Shown: one piece after another, positions 1-9,503 of the stretch
Layout: each line of letters opens with the position of its first letter
Position numbering within the stretch: the stretch's first letter is position 1
Origin: JANMMJ01 sp031373255
GTDB taxonomy: Bacteria > Pseudomonadota > Alphaproteobacteria > Rhizobiales > Aestuariivirgaceae
NCBI GenBank assembly: GCA_031373255.1
Contig: JANMMJ010000057.1
Coordinates: 23,613-87,612, forward strand
Direction: 5' to 3'
DNA length: 64,000 bases
Notes under the pieces: model-generated
Seen by the model: the letters and a program-made list of their open reading frames with translations, nothing else
Databases searched by the model: none
What the model was told of the DNA's origin: nothing
Position numbers and translations under genes: made by a program

Positions 1-67
1 TGCCCTGGTACATTTCATTTCTGAGTAACCGGACCCCATCGATCCATTCCCCTGCAGCGTGAGTCTC

Positions 68-1402
68 ATGAACATTATCCGAATCGACGAAAACACCGCG
101 ACCAAGACGCCAGGCCAGAAGCTGAACAGCGAGCGTATTGCCGTGATCGGCCTGGGCTATGTCGGCTTGCCCGTCGCGGTGTCCTTTGCCAAGGCTTACG
201 AAAGCGTCGTTGGCTTCGATATCTCGAAGCGCCGCGTTGAAGCCCTGCTGCGCCATGAGGACTGGACCGACGAAGTCAGCACCGACGAGCTGAAAAACGG
301 CACGCTGAAGGTGACGTCATCGACCGAAGACCTGAAGAACGCCACCTTCTTCGTCGTGACCGTGCCAACCCCGGTCGACAATCTGCACCGCCCGGACCTT
401 AGCCCCATCGAGAGCGCCTGCCGCACCATTGCTCCCTATCTCAGCAAGGGTGCCGTCGTGGTATTTGAATCGACAGTCTATCCGGGCGTCACCGACGACA
501 TTTGCGGGCCGCTCCTCGAAAAGGTTTCAAATCTCAAGCGCGGCGTCGATTTCAAGCTCGCCTATTCTCCCGAGCGCATCAATCCCGGCGACCGCGAGCA
601 TCGCCTTGAAACCATCACCAAGATCGTCTCCGGCGAGGATGCCGAAACCCTCGACCGCGTTGCCGATGCCTATGGCAGCATCATCCGGGCCGGGATCTAC
701 CGGGCCCAGAGCATCAAGGTGGCGGAAGCCGCCAAGGTCCTCGAAAACACCCAGCGCGATCTCAACATCGCCCTAATGAACGAACTGTCGCTGATTCTCG
801 ACCGGATGAACATCCGCACCAAGGATGTCCTCGATGCCGCCGGCACCAAATGGAACTTCCTGAAATTCTCGCCAGGCCTGGTGGGCGGCCACTGCATCGG
901 CGTCGATCCCTACTATCTCACCACCGCAGCGGAGGCATTGGGCTACTATCCCCAGGTCATTCTTGCCGGCCGCCGCATCAACGATGACATGGGCCGCATT
1001 ATCGCCCGCAAGGCCGTCAAGATGCTGATCGAAGCCGGTTCCTCGGTGCGCGGCGCCAGGGTCGGCGTGCTTGGCCTCACCTTCAAGGAAAACGTGCCCG
1101 ACCTGCGCAATTCCAAGGTTCCCGACATCATCAATGAACTGGCCGATTTCGGCGTCAAGTCAATGATCCACGATCCCTTTGCCGGGGCCCACGAAGCCCA
1201 TGAGGAATATGGCATCACGCTGTCCAATCTCGAGGAATTCAACGGCCTCGATGCCTTGATCCTCGCCGTCAACCATCACCAGTATCTCGCCATGGCCGAC
1301 GGCCTCACGGGCCGGATTCGCGACGGTGGCGTGCTGATCGACGTCAAATCCGCACTCGACCCCAGGTCGGTCCGCAGTGACATCCTCTACTGGAGCCTTT
1401 AG
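68..1402 (+). CDS. Nucleotide-sugar (UDP-N-acetylhexosamine/UDP-hexose) dehydrogenase
   Basis: This cytoplasmic enzyme oxidises C6 of a UDP-sugar to a uronic acid with two NAD+, supplying an acidic sugar for the polysaccharide. The N-terminal Rossmann motif GLGYVG lies at residues 28-33. The catalytic cysteine is visible at about residue 276 within GGHCIGVDPYYL. The C-terminal UDP-binding domain contains GLTFKENVPDLRNSK. At 444 residues it has the usual length of the WbpA/TviB/VipA (UDP-GlcNAc/ManNAc dehydrogenase) branch, which it resembles more than the Ugd branch. The substrate is inferred. An in-frame GTG lies nine bases upstream, but GTGAG there sits well as a ribosome binding site for the ATG, so I chose the ATG. 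It is the first gene of the locus and may have partners upstream of the window. Confidence 0.9.
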   Translation: MNIIRIDENTATKTPGQKLNSERIAVIGLGYVGLPVAVSFAKAYESVVGFDISKRRVEALLRHEDWTDEVSTDELKNGTLKVTSSTEDLKNATFFVVTVPTPVDNLHRPDLSPIESACRTIAPYLSKGAVVVFESTVYPGVTDDICGPLLEKVSNLKRGVDFKLAYSPERINPGDREHRLETITKIVSGEDAETLDRVADAYGSIIRAGIYRAQSIKVAEAAKVLENTQRDLNIALMNELSLILDRMNIRTKDVLDAAGTKWNFLKFSPGLVGGHCIGVDPYYLTTAAEALGYYPQVILAGRRINDDMGRIIARKAVKMLIEAGSSVRGARVGVLGLTFKENVPDLRNSKVPDIINELADFGVKSMIHDPFAGAHEAHEEYGITLSNLEEFNGLDALILAVNHHQYLAMADGLTGRIRDGGVLIDVKSALDPRSVRSDILYWSL

Positions 1403-1440
1403 CTGTAACAGGCGCAAGCCACCGATACGTGCAATGATTC

Positions 1441-1482
1441 GCGCATGAGGCAGCGGCCGCTGGCGGCACTGGCTTCATGCGC
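1441..1482. other. Inverted repeat between the dehydrogenase and co-polymerase genes
   Basis: GCGCATGA at 1441-1448 is complementary to TCATGCGC at 1475-1482. Three further pairs, one of them G-T, extend it inward. An AGCGGCCGCT palindrome lies in the loop. No T-run follows, so this may be a processing or attenuation structure rather than a simple terminator. Confidence 0.4.
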
Positions 1483-1523
1483 CAAATATCGTTAGAAGCC
1501 GCCTGCAAACTGTATTTGATCAG

Positions 1524-3533
1524 ATGAATTTGATTCCCGGAGTTTCAAGAGTGGGTCCCAAGAACAAGAGAGCGGCGCTTGCCGAGGCGATGGGCATGCC
1601 GGCCGGATTCGGTCCGGACATGAACTATCAGCGCCCCTTCATGGACGTGCGCGAACTCATCTCGTCGCTGTGGCGCGAACGCAATCACGTCATGGCAGCG
1701 GTCGCCGCGGCTCTCATTCTGGCCGCCCTCTATCTGCTGATCACCCCCAAGACCTACACCGCCACCGCCCAGATCCTCATCGACATCAACCGCCCGCTGA
1801 CTGGCGAGGCACAGTCGATGAACTCCGATACGACCCGCTTCATGATGGGCCCGGTCATTGACAGCCAGGTCGAAATCATGCGGGCCAGCCGCATCCTGCG
1901 CCGCGTCATCGAAAAGATTGACTATCAGCATCAGGACGATGCGGTTGCGCCGGAAACTCCTGCAGAAGCACCCAAGGCTCCCGCGGTAACGGCAGCCGGC
2001 AACGCAGCGGATGCCGCCGAGCGCGAAGACGCCATGCTCGCATCCGTCGCCAAGTTTCAGCAGAACCTCGACGTCCGCCGCAAGGGCCTCACGCTGATCC
2101 TGCTCATCCAGTTCAGCGATCGCGATCCGGAAATCGCCGCCAGGGGCGCCAACGCCGTTGTGGAAGAATACCTTGCCGACCGTGAACGCACCGAGCAGCA
2201 AGCTTCCAAGCGCGCCATTGCAACGCTGTCCGCCCGTATTGCCCAGGCCCGCAAAGATATCACCGACGGCGAAACCCGGCTGCAGAAGCTGAGCAACGAC
2301 AACAACCTTGTCTCAGCTGGCGGCGCCACGCTTGACGAACGCGAGGTCGCCGAAACTTCTTCGCAGCTCACCATTGCCCGCGCAGAGGAAACCCGGCTGC
2401 TCGCCGACCTGCAGCAGTGGGAGGCCCAATCCAAGGATACCACCGGCATCACGACGATCGGCAAGCTGGGCGATGCCCGGCGCAATCACGAAGTGGCGCG
2501 CAATCAGGTGGAACTGCTGGAAGCAAAGTTCAATGTGCTGAAGCAGGCGTTCGCCGCCAAGAGCACGGTGATGAATACCTATACCGAGCTGCAAAAGGAA
2601 ACCCAGACCACCCGCGACAATTATTTGGCCATGGTGGCGCGCGTCAAGCAGCTCGAAATGGAGCGCAACTATTCAATGCTCGATATCCAGATGCTGGACA
2701 GCGCCGGCGTTCCGCAGGGGCCATCAAGCCCCAACTTTCCGCTTGTGCTGGCCGGCGGCCTCTTGGCTGGACTCGGCATCGGCGTCACCTTCGCCTTGAT
2801 CCGCAACCACATCTCGACGGTTCTGCGCACCCCCTCGCAGGTGCAGGGCAGCCTTGGCGTACCGCACATCGCGTCGCTCCGGCAATTGAGCAGCAAGAAC
2901 AGCGATCCCTTCACCCTCCTCGGCACCCATCCCAATTCGCAGTTCGTCCAGGGTATATTGTTGATTCACCGCTTCCTGGCGGAAATCAGAAGCAGCGGAC
3001 AGCGCGTCATCGCGGTGATTTCAGTCAACGATGGCGACGGCAAATCAACCATCGCCTCTGCCCTCGCGCAGTATGCCGCCGCGATCACCCATCAGAAGAC
3101 CGCGCTCATCGACTGCGACACGCATCAGCGCACCCTGTCCAGCCGCTTTGCGCCCGACTCTCCGCATTCCTTCGCGCAAGTCATTGATGGCTCGCTCACC
3201 CCTGCAGGCGCCCTCATCGATCCACCCAGTTGTGCATTTTCCATCTGCACCGCACCACGTGAGGAAAACACGCTCGGCAATATTGAAATGCTGATGTCGC
3301 AAGCGATGACCAAATTCGTCAAGGCCATCGGCCGCGAGTACGATCTTGTCATCCTCGATACCGCGGGCCTCCTGAAGAATGTCGAAACCCGCGCGCTGAT
3401 TGGCATGGCCGATATCGTCATCATGGTCGTCGACGCGCGTACCACGACTGTCGAGGATGTCGCGGCCATCAAGGATCTCGCACCCGATCTCGAAAACAAG
3501 CTCGCGGGCGTTGTCCTCAATCATGTGAGCTGA
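1524..3533 (+). CDS. Polysaccharide co-polymerase of Wzz/GumC type with C-terminal kinase-like domain
   Basis: This inner-membrane protein controls chain length and export of the polysaccharide (PCP-2a architecture). A Wzz domain begins near residue 40, with a first membrane helix at about 56-73. A long periplasmic coiled-coil region follows, then a second helix at about 404-424. The C-terminal cytoplasmic domain has a BY-kinase-type P-loop, NDGDGKST, near residue 500, a Walker A' ALIDCD near 528 and a Walker B LVILDTAG near 610. The protein ends at VVLNHVS and has no terminal tyrosine cluster, which is the usual autophosphorylation site in Wzc. It may be a kinase without the cluster or a P-loop remnant. 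The start is the first ATG of the frame; no clear ribosome binding site is visible, so a later ATG near 1590 or 1620 is possible. Confidence 0.88.
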   Translation: MNLIPGVSRVGPKNKRAALAEAMGMPAGFGPDMNYQRPFMDVRELISSLWRERNHVMAAVAAALILAALYLLITPKTYTATAQILIDINRPLTGEAQSMNSDTTRFMMGPVIDSQVEIMRASRILRRVIEKIDYQHQDDAVAPETPAEAPKAPAVTAAGNAADAAEREDAMLASVAKFQQNLDVRRKGLTLILLIQFSDRDPEIAARGANAVVEEYLADRERTEQQASKRAIATLSARIAQARKDITDGETRLQKLSNDNNLVSAGGATLDEREVAETSSQLTIARAEETRLLADLQQWEAQSKDTTGITTIGKLGDARRNHEVARNQVELLEAKFNVLKQAFAAKSTVMNTYTELQKETQTTRDNYLAMVARVKQLEMERNYSMLDIQMLDSAGVPQGPSSPNFPLVLAGGLLAGLGIGVTFALIRNHISTVLRTPSQVQGSLGVPHIASLRQLSSKNSDPFTLLGTHPNSQFVQGILLIHRFLAEIRSSGQRVIAVISVNDGDGKSTIASALAQYAAAITHQKTALIDCDTHQRTLSSRFAPDSPHSFAQVIDGSLTPAGALIDPPSCAFSICTAPREENTLGNIEMLMSQAMTKFVKAIGREYDLVILDTAGLLKNVETRALIGMADIVIMVVDARTTTVEDVAAIKDLAPDLENKLAGVVLNHVS

Positions 3534-3570
3534 CGGCACAATTGAGGAAACCGGTTGTGGAGATCAGTTC

Positions 3571-4830
3571 TTGAACATCCTGCTGGCAGCACTCTATCTC
3601 ATGGTGGTGATGCTCTACACCGCCCTGACCAAGCTGTCGGTCGGCCTCCCGCTGCGCACCGTCGTATTACTCTTTCTCTCGGGTTTGATCGTCTTCGCTT
3701 ATCCCCGCGAGGCGCGTGACTTTCTCAGAAGGCACGTCGCAATTACCGGTGCCTTCGCTGCACTTGGCGTCATTGGCATCGTGCTGACCTACTATAGCGA
3801 GCGCAGCATTGGCAGCACGTTCGAGGGACTGACATCGAATATCGTCCAGCCCTATCTCATTCTCTTCTGCGTGCTGCAATTGATCCGCTTGATCGGCGTC
3901 TGGCCGGTGGCCATGCTGACCTTCGCTGGCGCCGCACTGACCGGCTTTGTGGCGCTGCTGCAGTTCTTTGATGTTGAAATCGGCTGGCGCCTGCGCGAAA
4001 TGACCAGCGACTTGCAGCATGAACCGTCTGCCATCCAGACTTACGTGCGAAGCCGCGAGCGGGCCCTCGGCCTGTCGCTGTCGCCGATCGTCTTCTCCTA
4101 CCATATGACTTGCACCTATCTGGCGCTGAACGTTCTCTACCGATTCCACTATCTACGGTTCTTCACCTACTACGGCAGTGTCTTCCTGGTGGCTGTTGCC
4201 ACGCTGGCCAATGGCACGCGCTCGGTGCTGCTCGGAATCGTCGCCAGCGAAATGATCATGGAACTCCGCCGTGGCACGCCACGCGCCATCCTTCAGGTCG
4301 GCCTCATCGCCGCCGCGGGTGCGGCCTTCTATCTCTACGCCGAAGCCACCGGTTCGCGTGTTGCCGACACGGAGGATGCCTCGGCCCTGGGGCGCATCGT
4401 CCTGTTCAATTTTGGCGTCCGGCTGGCGATTGATAACCCGCTTGGCTTTGGTTGGGATTTTAATCCGGCAGGCTTCGCCTGGCTCTATTGGGAGCATCTC
4501 TCGGATTTCGTCAATGCCGACGGGGTATTCCGCCTTGGATTGCACAATGCCTATCTCAACTTCTTCCTCATGTATGGCCTGGCGGGCGTTGCCGTCGCCA
4601 TCATCGCCCTGTTTTACGACCCGCGTTACGTGTTCATGGCCTCGCTCTATCTCTCCGCCTACATCGTCCACATTGTGGTGCACAACAACGGCATGTTCAT
4701 CGGCGACTACTTCTTCTGGTTTTCCTTCGGAATCATGATGGACATCTTCGAGCGGCAGGGCTTCAGCTTCGGCGCCACGGCCCAGCCCTACCAGCCAACC
4801 GTCTTCGCTCCGCAGCGCCGCTGGACGTGA
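3571..4830 (+). CDS. Wzy/O-antigen-ligase-like multi-pass membrane protein
   Basis: A 419-residue, very hydrophobic protein with about ten predicted membrane segments. Its largest polar loop, about residues 130-190, contains RSRERALGLSLSP. The composition and the LGFGWDFNPAGF-like loop resemble O-antigen polymerases and ligases. The position between the co-polymerase and the outer-membrane export gene supports a role as the repeat-unit polymerase (Wzy), although Wzy proteins are recognised poorly by sequence. The only early start in frame is TTG at 3571; an ATG at 3601 is an alternative that would remove ten residues. It follows the co-polymerase gene by 37 bases and is probably co-transcribed with it. 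Confidence 0.75.
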   Translation: MNILLAALYLMVVMLYTALTKLSVGLPLRTVVLLFLSGLIVFAYPREARDFLRRHVAITGAFAALGVIGIVLTYYSERSIGSTFEGLTSNIVQPYLILFCVLQLIRLIGVWPVAMLTFAGAALTGFVALLQFFDVEIGWRLREMTSDLQHEPSAIQTYVRSRERALGLSLSPIVFSYHMTCTYLALNVLYRFHYLRFFTYYGSVFLVAVATLANGTRSVLLGIVASEMIMELRRGTPRAILQVGLIAAAGAAFYLYAEATGSRVADTEDASALGRIVLFNFGVRLAIDNPLGFGWDFNPAGFAWLYWEHLSDFVNADGVFRLGLHNAYLNFFLMYGLAGVAVAIIALFYDPRYVFMASLYLSAYIVHIVVHNNGMFIGDYFFWFSFGIMMDIFERQGFSFGATAQPYQPTVFAPQRRWT

Positions 4831-4992
4831 GTCCAACCCGCGTTAAGCACAGACAGATTTTCCACGGTCACGCGATCGATTTGCCTGTTCAATAGCTTGG
4901 CCCCCGCCCTTTTCTGGGCTAAATTATCTGGTGCGGTGAGTACCAGGCGTTTCAGGTGGTCCGGCTCTTCAGAGCGTGATCGGAGTGAAGTT

Positions 4993-6285
4993 ATGACAAC
5001 CAGGTCTATCGCATCTCGAGGCAACACCGTTTCGCTATGGCGTCAAAGGGCCAGGGTGGCGCTTCTGGCCCTGCCGATTGCCGCATTGGCCTTTGCCCCG
5101 GCCGCAATCGCTGACAATTACCGCGTGATGAGCGGCGACGCCCTGAAAATCGATGTCTTTCTCTCGCCCGAGCATTCGGCTGAAACCCGCGTCGACGACA
5201 ATGGCCAGGTGACCTTGCCCGCCATTGGCCGCATCCAGGCGGCAGGCCTCACGCTCGAGGAAATCGAGACGTCGATCGTCGATAAATTGACCAAGCTTTC
5301 AGACATTTCGAGCATCCGCGTCACCGCCAGCGTCAGCGAGTACCGGCCGATCTTTGTTGTCGGCCTCGTCAATAATCCCGGAAAATTTCCCTACGTGGCA
5401 CGCACCACCGTACTGCAGGCCCTTGCCCTTTCGGGAGGCGTAGGCAACCCGCTTTACCGCCGAAGCGCCCAGTCGAACAATCCGGCCGATCTGATTGACC
5501 GCCAGGAGCGCTTTGACGTGGCGACCCTCCAGTACTGGTCGGCCCAGGCGCGGCGCCATCGCCTGCTCGCCGAGCAGACCGACTCGGCCACGGTCGAGTT
5601 TCCCGAGGATCTTATCGCCACCCTGACCGCCGCAGGGAAGCAAGGTTTGCTGGAACGGGAACGCGAGATTTTCACCGCCCGCTGGCAGACGCTGAACAAC
5701 AGCCTCGAGGTCACTTCCGCCCAGAAGAGCATCGTGCTGCAGGAAATGGAAAGCGCCAAGAACTACGCGGCTGAAGTCAGCCAATCGGTTCCTGCCATGC
5801 AAAAGGAACTCGATAACCTCACCAGCCTTCGCGACAAGGGACTGACCCGGCGGCTGGAAGTGCTCACCGTGCAGCGCCAGGTATCCGACATGCAGCGCGA
5901 AACCAGAGCATCCGACCTCAGCATTGCCCGCTCGCGCCGCGAACTGAACGATCTCGACAAGCAGGCATCGAACCTGAAGACCCAGCGCCAGGCTGAAGTC
6001 GCGCAATCGCTTGTCGAAACTGAATCGGAAATCGCCACGCTGAAGGCCCGCATCGACAACCAGGCAAAGCTGTTGCCTGCCGGCTCCAATCTGCCGACCG
6101 CTGCCGAGAGCACCGAGGATGTCAATGAAATGGCCGTTTCCTTTGAAATCGTGCGGCTCAGCACCAATGGCGTGGCCACGTCTCTGACGGCCGACGAAAA
6201 CACCCTGCTGGCGCCGGGCGACGTGCTGAAGGTCATATCGGCTGTGCCCACGGCGCCGGCCGGTACCGCGGCGATTTCGAACTGA
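4993..6285 (+). CDS. Polysaccharide export protein, Wza/GumB/ExoF type
   Basis: Exported component of the outer-membrane polysaccharide channel. The signal peptide spans about residues 1-40 with likely cleavage after AIA. A Poly_export domain follows (YRVMSGDALKIDVF, about 43-115). An SLBB-like region contains VVGLVNNPGKFPYV. A long coiled coil, about residues 200-350, resembles ExoF more than the short GumB. The C-terminal segment ends LLAPGDVLKVIS, a second DUF/SLBB-like strand. I placed the start at the ATG preceded by CGGAGTGAAG; the frame is open back to a TTG at 4897, but that would put 32 residues before the signal peptide. It forms the export apparatus with the preceding co-polymerase. 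Confidence 0.87.
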   Translation: MTTRSIASRGNTVSLWRQRARVALLALPIAALAFAPAAIADNYRVMSGDALKIDVFLSPEHSAETRVDDNGQVTLPAIGRIQAAGLTLEEIETSIVDKLTKLSDISSIRVTASVSEYRPIFVVGLVNNPGKFPYVARTTVLQALALSGGVGNPLYRRSAQSNNPADLIDRQERFDVATLQYWSAQARRHRLLAEQTDSATVEFPEDLIATLTAAGKQGLLEREREIFTARWQTLNNSLEVTSAQKSIVLQEMESAKNYAAEVSQSVPAMQKELDNLTSLRDKGLTRRLEVLTVQRQVSDMQRETRASDLSIARSRRELNDLDKQASNLKTQRQAEVAQSLVETESEIATLKARIDNQAKLLPAGSNLPTAAESTEDVNEMAVSFEIVRLSTNGVATSLTADENTLLAPGDVLKVISAVPTAPAGTAAISN

Positions 6286-6383
6286 TGCGGCATCAAGGCG
6301 TGCGTCATGGCCATTGAACCATGCGCGCCTAAGAGCGTTTGATACTTGAGTAGATGTGCCTGGCGTAACGCGTACCGAAGAGC

Positions 6384-7763
6384 ATGAAAATGACAGTTCC
6401 CGCTTCCCGCAAGTTTCTCAAACATTCAGGAGTGTGGGCGCTCTCGACTGCCCTGCTCATGACGGCAGCAGCGGGCATCATGATCGGCAAATCCAGCAAG
6501 GCTGGAACGTCGCGCATTGAAGCCGGCACCATGACCATGGGCGGCCTGCTGCCAAAAACGAAAATCATCCATGTGACCAATCTTTCGGACGGCGGCCCCG
6601 GATCGCTGCGCAGCGCTTTGCGGGTCGATGGGCCACGGGTCATCGTTTTTGACGTTGGCGGGGCGATCGAGCTCAAATCCGACCTTCGCATTGAGAAGCC
6701 GGATGTGACCGTCGCCGGCCAGACGGCGCCAAACCCGGGAATTACCCTGCATGGCCACTCACTCAAGGTGAGGGCGAGCAATGTCGTCGTACAGCACGTC
6801 TCCGTGCGGCCATGGAGCGAGACCATGGCGGAGAAGGCTGACGAGCGTGACGGCATTACCATTTTTTCCTGCGATGACTGCGATACGCCTACCACCGACG
6901 TCCTGATTGAGAACGTCAGCGCCAGCTGGTCGGTGGATGAGGGAATTGGGCTTTGGGGCAAGGAGCTTTCCCGTGTGACCATCCGCAATTCGCTGATTGC
7001 CGAGGCGCTGCGCAATGGCGGTCACGAAAAGGGCGTGCATTCCATGGGGCTTCTGATCGGCGGTGGTGTCGCGGCCGTCGAGGTCACCGGCAATTTCTTC
7101 GTCAGCAATCTCCGGCGTAATCCTGTCGTCGGCGGCGGCGCCAGCGCTTTCATAGCCAACAATTTCATTTACAACCCTGGCCGCAATTCGGTGCATGTCT
7201 ATGAAGGGGCAGGCACCAGGGCTTCCCTGATCGGCAATGTCACGATGAAGGGACCTGATACCGACGAGGCCATGTCGCCATTTCAGATTCAGGGAAAGCT
7301 GGCCAAGAGTTCGCCCGGTGCTGAAATCTATGCGGCGGACAATCATTGCTGCGATGGCCGCATCAAGGCGGGAACGCAATCCTTCTCCCAGCCGCTGAGT
7401 CCCGAGCCGGTGACAACTGCGGCGTCATGGAAGGTTATACCCGCCCAGGACGTCTGGTCCCATGTCAGCCGTTATGCCGGCGCGCGTCCCGCCGAGCGCG
7501 GCACCACCGACGCCCGCATCGTATCGAGTGTCGAGCGCGGCGACGGCAAGGTGATAGACAGCCCGCGCGAAGTGGGCGGCGATATCGTCCAGGCGAGCAC
7601 GGAAGCGCCGCCGGCACTCCCTGCAAATCCATTGGCAATGGCGGGCAAGACCGGAATTACGAGGCTCGCCGCCTGGCTGTGCCTCCGTCATTTTGAGGTG
7701 GGCGGCCCCCAGACGCCGCAATGCAGCACCACGGCAGAAGAATTGCGCGCAGCACTCAAATAG
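6384..7763 (+). CDS. Secreted pectate-lyase-fold (right-handed beta-helix) protein, putative polysaccharide lyase
   Basis: 459 residues with an N-terminal export signal (hydrophobic stretch about 16-32). Motifs typical of PL1-like beta-helix proteins are visible: NLSDGGPGSLRSAL, a VTVAGQTAPNPG turn, and SASWSVDEGIG followed by parallel repeats. Enzymes of this kind in exopolysaccharide loci may trim or release the polymer during export. The catalytic activity is inferred from fold alone; I cannot assign the substrate. It lies 98 bases after the export protein gene, so it may belong to the same transcript or have its own promoter. The first of two close ATG codons was used. Confidence 0.75.
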   Translation: MKMTVPASRKFLKHSGVWALSTALLMTAAAGIMIGKSSKAGTSRIEAGTMTMGGLLPKTKIIHVTNLSDGGPGSLRSALRVDGPRVIVFDVGGAIELKSDLRIEKPDVTVAGQTAPNPGITLHGHSLKVRASNVVVQHVSVRPWSETMAEKADERDGITIFSCDDCDTPTTDVLIENVSASWSVDEGIGLWGKELSRVTIRNSLIAEALRNGGHEKGVHSMGLLIGGGVAAVEVTGNFFVSNLRRNPVVGGGASAFIANNFIYNPGRNSVHVYEGAGTRASLIGNVTMKGPDTDEAMSPFQIQGKLAKSSPGAEIYAADNHCCDGRIKAGTQSFSQPLSPEPVTTAASWKVIPAQDVWSHVSRYAGARPAERGTTDARIVSSVERGDGKVIDSPREVGGDIVQASTEAPPALPANPLAMAGKTGITRLAAWLCLRHFEVGGPQTPQCSTTAEELRAALK

Positions 7764-8093
7764 TCTTGCAGAACGGCTGGGTTGATGGTCTGCGGCTGCC
7801 GGATGAAATGAATCCGGCGACGACGATACTTCTGTTTGTCTTGGCCACGAAAATGACAGATAGTGCTCCCACAATTAAAAAAGCGAGGGTGGGGAGCCTG
7901 AAAATCCGGTCGTTTAGCCGCTTAAACCAAATTTAAGTGTGTCTTCTGCCAGGATTGGCGATCTGAACTGCGGTGGAATAGACTTGTTACGTTGAGGTGC
8001 GAAGAAGCTTACCCGTCACGGTGGAGTCCATAATCCGCCGGCCGCCAGAGCTCAGGGATCAAGATAAGGCACAGCTACCTTGTAAAAGCAGCA
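7764..8093. other. Intergenic stretch without a recognised gene
   Basis: 330 bases between the beta-helix protein and a small possible gene. It is less G+C-rich than its surroundings in 7860-7990. I see no RNA gene, strong hairpin or clear operator. Confidence 0.4.
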
Positions 8094-8306
8094 ATGCAGC
8101 GAAGAGGGAGAGAGACTTTGCTGAGGAGCATTACGACCCCACAGGGATCTGGCGTGGCCAAACATGAATTGCGCTCAGCGATTCATGCATTGACGTGCAT
8201 CAACAGGGATGGATTTGAGACCGGGCTCGACCTGGTTCTCAAGAATGTTTTGGTGTTTGGATCGGTAACACTGGTTGTCGCCGCAGGAGCCTACGCCATC
8301 GCCTGA
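8094..8306 (+). CDS. Possible small membrane protein, unrecognised
   Basis: A possible 70-residue protein ending in a single hydrophobic helix (VLVFGSVTLVVAAGAYAIA) preceded by a short amphipathic part. It stops immediately before the stop codon of the convergent sugar transferase gene. The ATG at 8094 has a poor ribosome binding site. An in-frame GTG at 8154 is preceded by AGGGA at good spacing and would give a 50-residue protein. I recognise no family. It may be a real small inner-membrane protein of the polysaccharide locus or a chance frame. Confidence 0.35.
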   Translation: MQRRGRETLLRSITTPQGSGVAKHELRSAIHALTCINRDGFETGLDLVLKNVLVFGSVTLVVAAGAYAIA

Positions 8307-9152
8307 TCAGTGGGCCTTGCCTGTCAGGAATTCCTTGACGAAGGTCTGGACGATGATTTTCACGTCGAGCAGCAGGTTCTGTTGCGCCACATAACGCACA
8401 TCGTTTTCCAGCCGCTTGATAGCCGTTTCGCGCGACCACATGGCGCCGCGGCAGCCTGAAACCTGCGCCAGCCCGGTGATTCCTGGCCGGACGTCATAAC
8501 GGCTGCGATAGGGGTCGGACGTTGCCAGCGTCTCGAAAAACGTATCGCCGATCGCCGTCAGCGGTGCATGCGGACGTGGTCCAACGATCGACATGTCGCC
8601 ATTGAGGACGTTGAGAAGCTGCGGCAGCTCGTCAAGGCTGGTGCGCCGCAGGAATGCGCCAATACGGAACACCCGGTCGTCCTGTTCCTTGGTCTGGTTA
8701 ACAATACCGCCAGCCGAATCACTGACTACCATGGTCCTGAACTTGTAAATTGAGAACAATTGGCAGTCTCGGCCATGCCGCATCTGTCTGAAAAAGACCG
8801 GCCCGGGGCTTGAATACTTGACCAGTGCGGCGATCAACAGCAGAACAGGAGCAAGTAAAATCAAAGCAATACTGGCAAAGCAAAAGTCAAAACTGCGCTT
8901 GCCGAATCTGGTCCACCAGCTACTGCGGTTTGCTGGCAAGGCAGCACGCCCGACAACCCGGCCCGCGATATTATACGTGAAGCCTGGAACGTTGCCACTC
9001 CCATGTACTACGCGTTTTACGCCGCCAGCCTGCGTAGGCTTTGAAATAGATACAAAAAATGGCGAGCGCGTTGTTCCGGCTCCACTGCGATAACGACGCA
9101 GATGATTGCCGTGAGAAGTCGTCCCACGCGCATCGCGGTCCGTTGTGGTCAT
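8307..9152 (-). CDS. Initiating sugar-phosphate transferase, ExoY/PssA family
   Basis: Transfers the first sugar phosphate to undecaprenyl phosphate and so starts repeat-unit synthesis at the inner membrane. One membrane helix at about residues 95-115 precedes the cytoplasmic catalytic core. Family motifs are complete: KRSFDF, the FRQMRHG region, YKFRTM, DELPQLLNVLNGDMS followed by IVGPRP, and RPGITGLAQVSG. The length of 281 residues fits the small, single-helix PssA/ExoY type. The frame is open to a TTG at 9194, but the ATG at 9152 is the better start. It is divergent from the glycosyltransferase at 9504, with a 351-base regulatory gap between them. Confidence 0.9.
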   Translation of the reverse strand: MTTTDRDARGTTSHGNHLRRYRSGAGTTRSPFFVSISKPTQAGGVKRVVHGSGNVPGFTYNIAGRVVGRAALPANRSSWWTRFGKRSFDFCFASIALILLAPVLLLIAALVKYSSPGPVFFRQMRHGRDCQLFSIYKFRTMVVSDSAGGIVNQTKEQDDRVFRIGAFLRRTSLDELPQLLNVLNGDMSIVGPRPHAPLTAIGDTFFETLATSDPYRSRYDVRPGITGLAQVSGCRGAMWSRETAIKRLENDVRYVAQQNLLLDVKIIVQTFVKEFLTGKAH

Positions 9153-9503
9153 TCGTCCGTCCCAACCCGAAGAGGCCAAACAATGAAGCAGCAAAGCTTG
9201 GCCTTGGATCCCAATGCAGTTTGAATATTAGCGGCTAATTCGAATCACGCAAGGCCATTATTGCGTCAAATTGAATAACCACGGTGAACAGACAACGAAC
9301 AGTTAATATTAACGTTAAAGCGGTCCGGTTTTGGCACAGTTGCTTGCGTGCTAATTACCCTGTTACTAACCTTAATTCAAAGATTCACTGTGCCACAAAT
9401 TAACAATAACGCCACGCGCATGTTGACTTGCGGGTGCCCTGACCGTAATTCCTATTAGGGTTTTGTTAACCAAGCCCTAACGGCGCACACGGGGGTGTGA
9501 AGA
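9153..9503. promoter_or_regulatory. AT-rich divergent intergenic region with an inverted repeat
   Basis: This 351-base gap separates the divergent sugar transferase and glycosyltransferase genes and is much richer in A+T than the genes around it. Near the glycosyltransferase start, TTAGGG at 9455-9460 is repeated inversely as CCCTAA at 9475-9480, flanking a GTTAAC palindrome. This could be an operator or a leader hairpin. No sigma-factor boxes are assigned with confidence. Confidence 0.5.
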
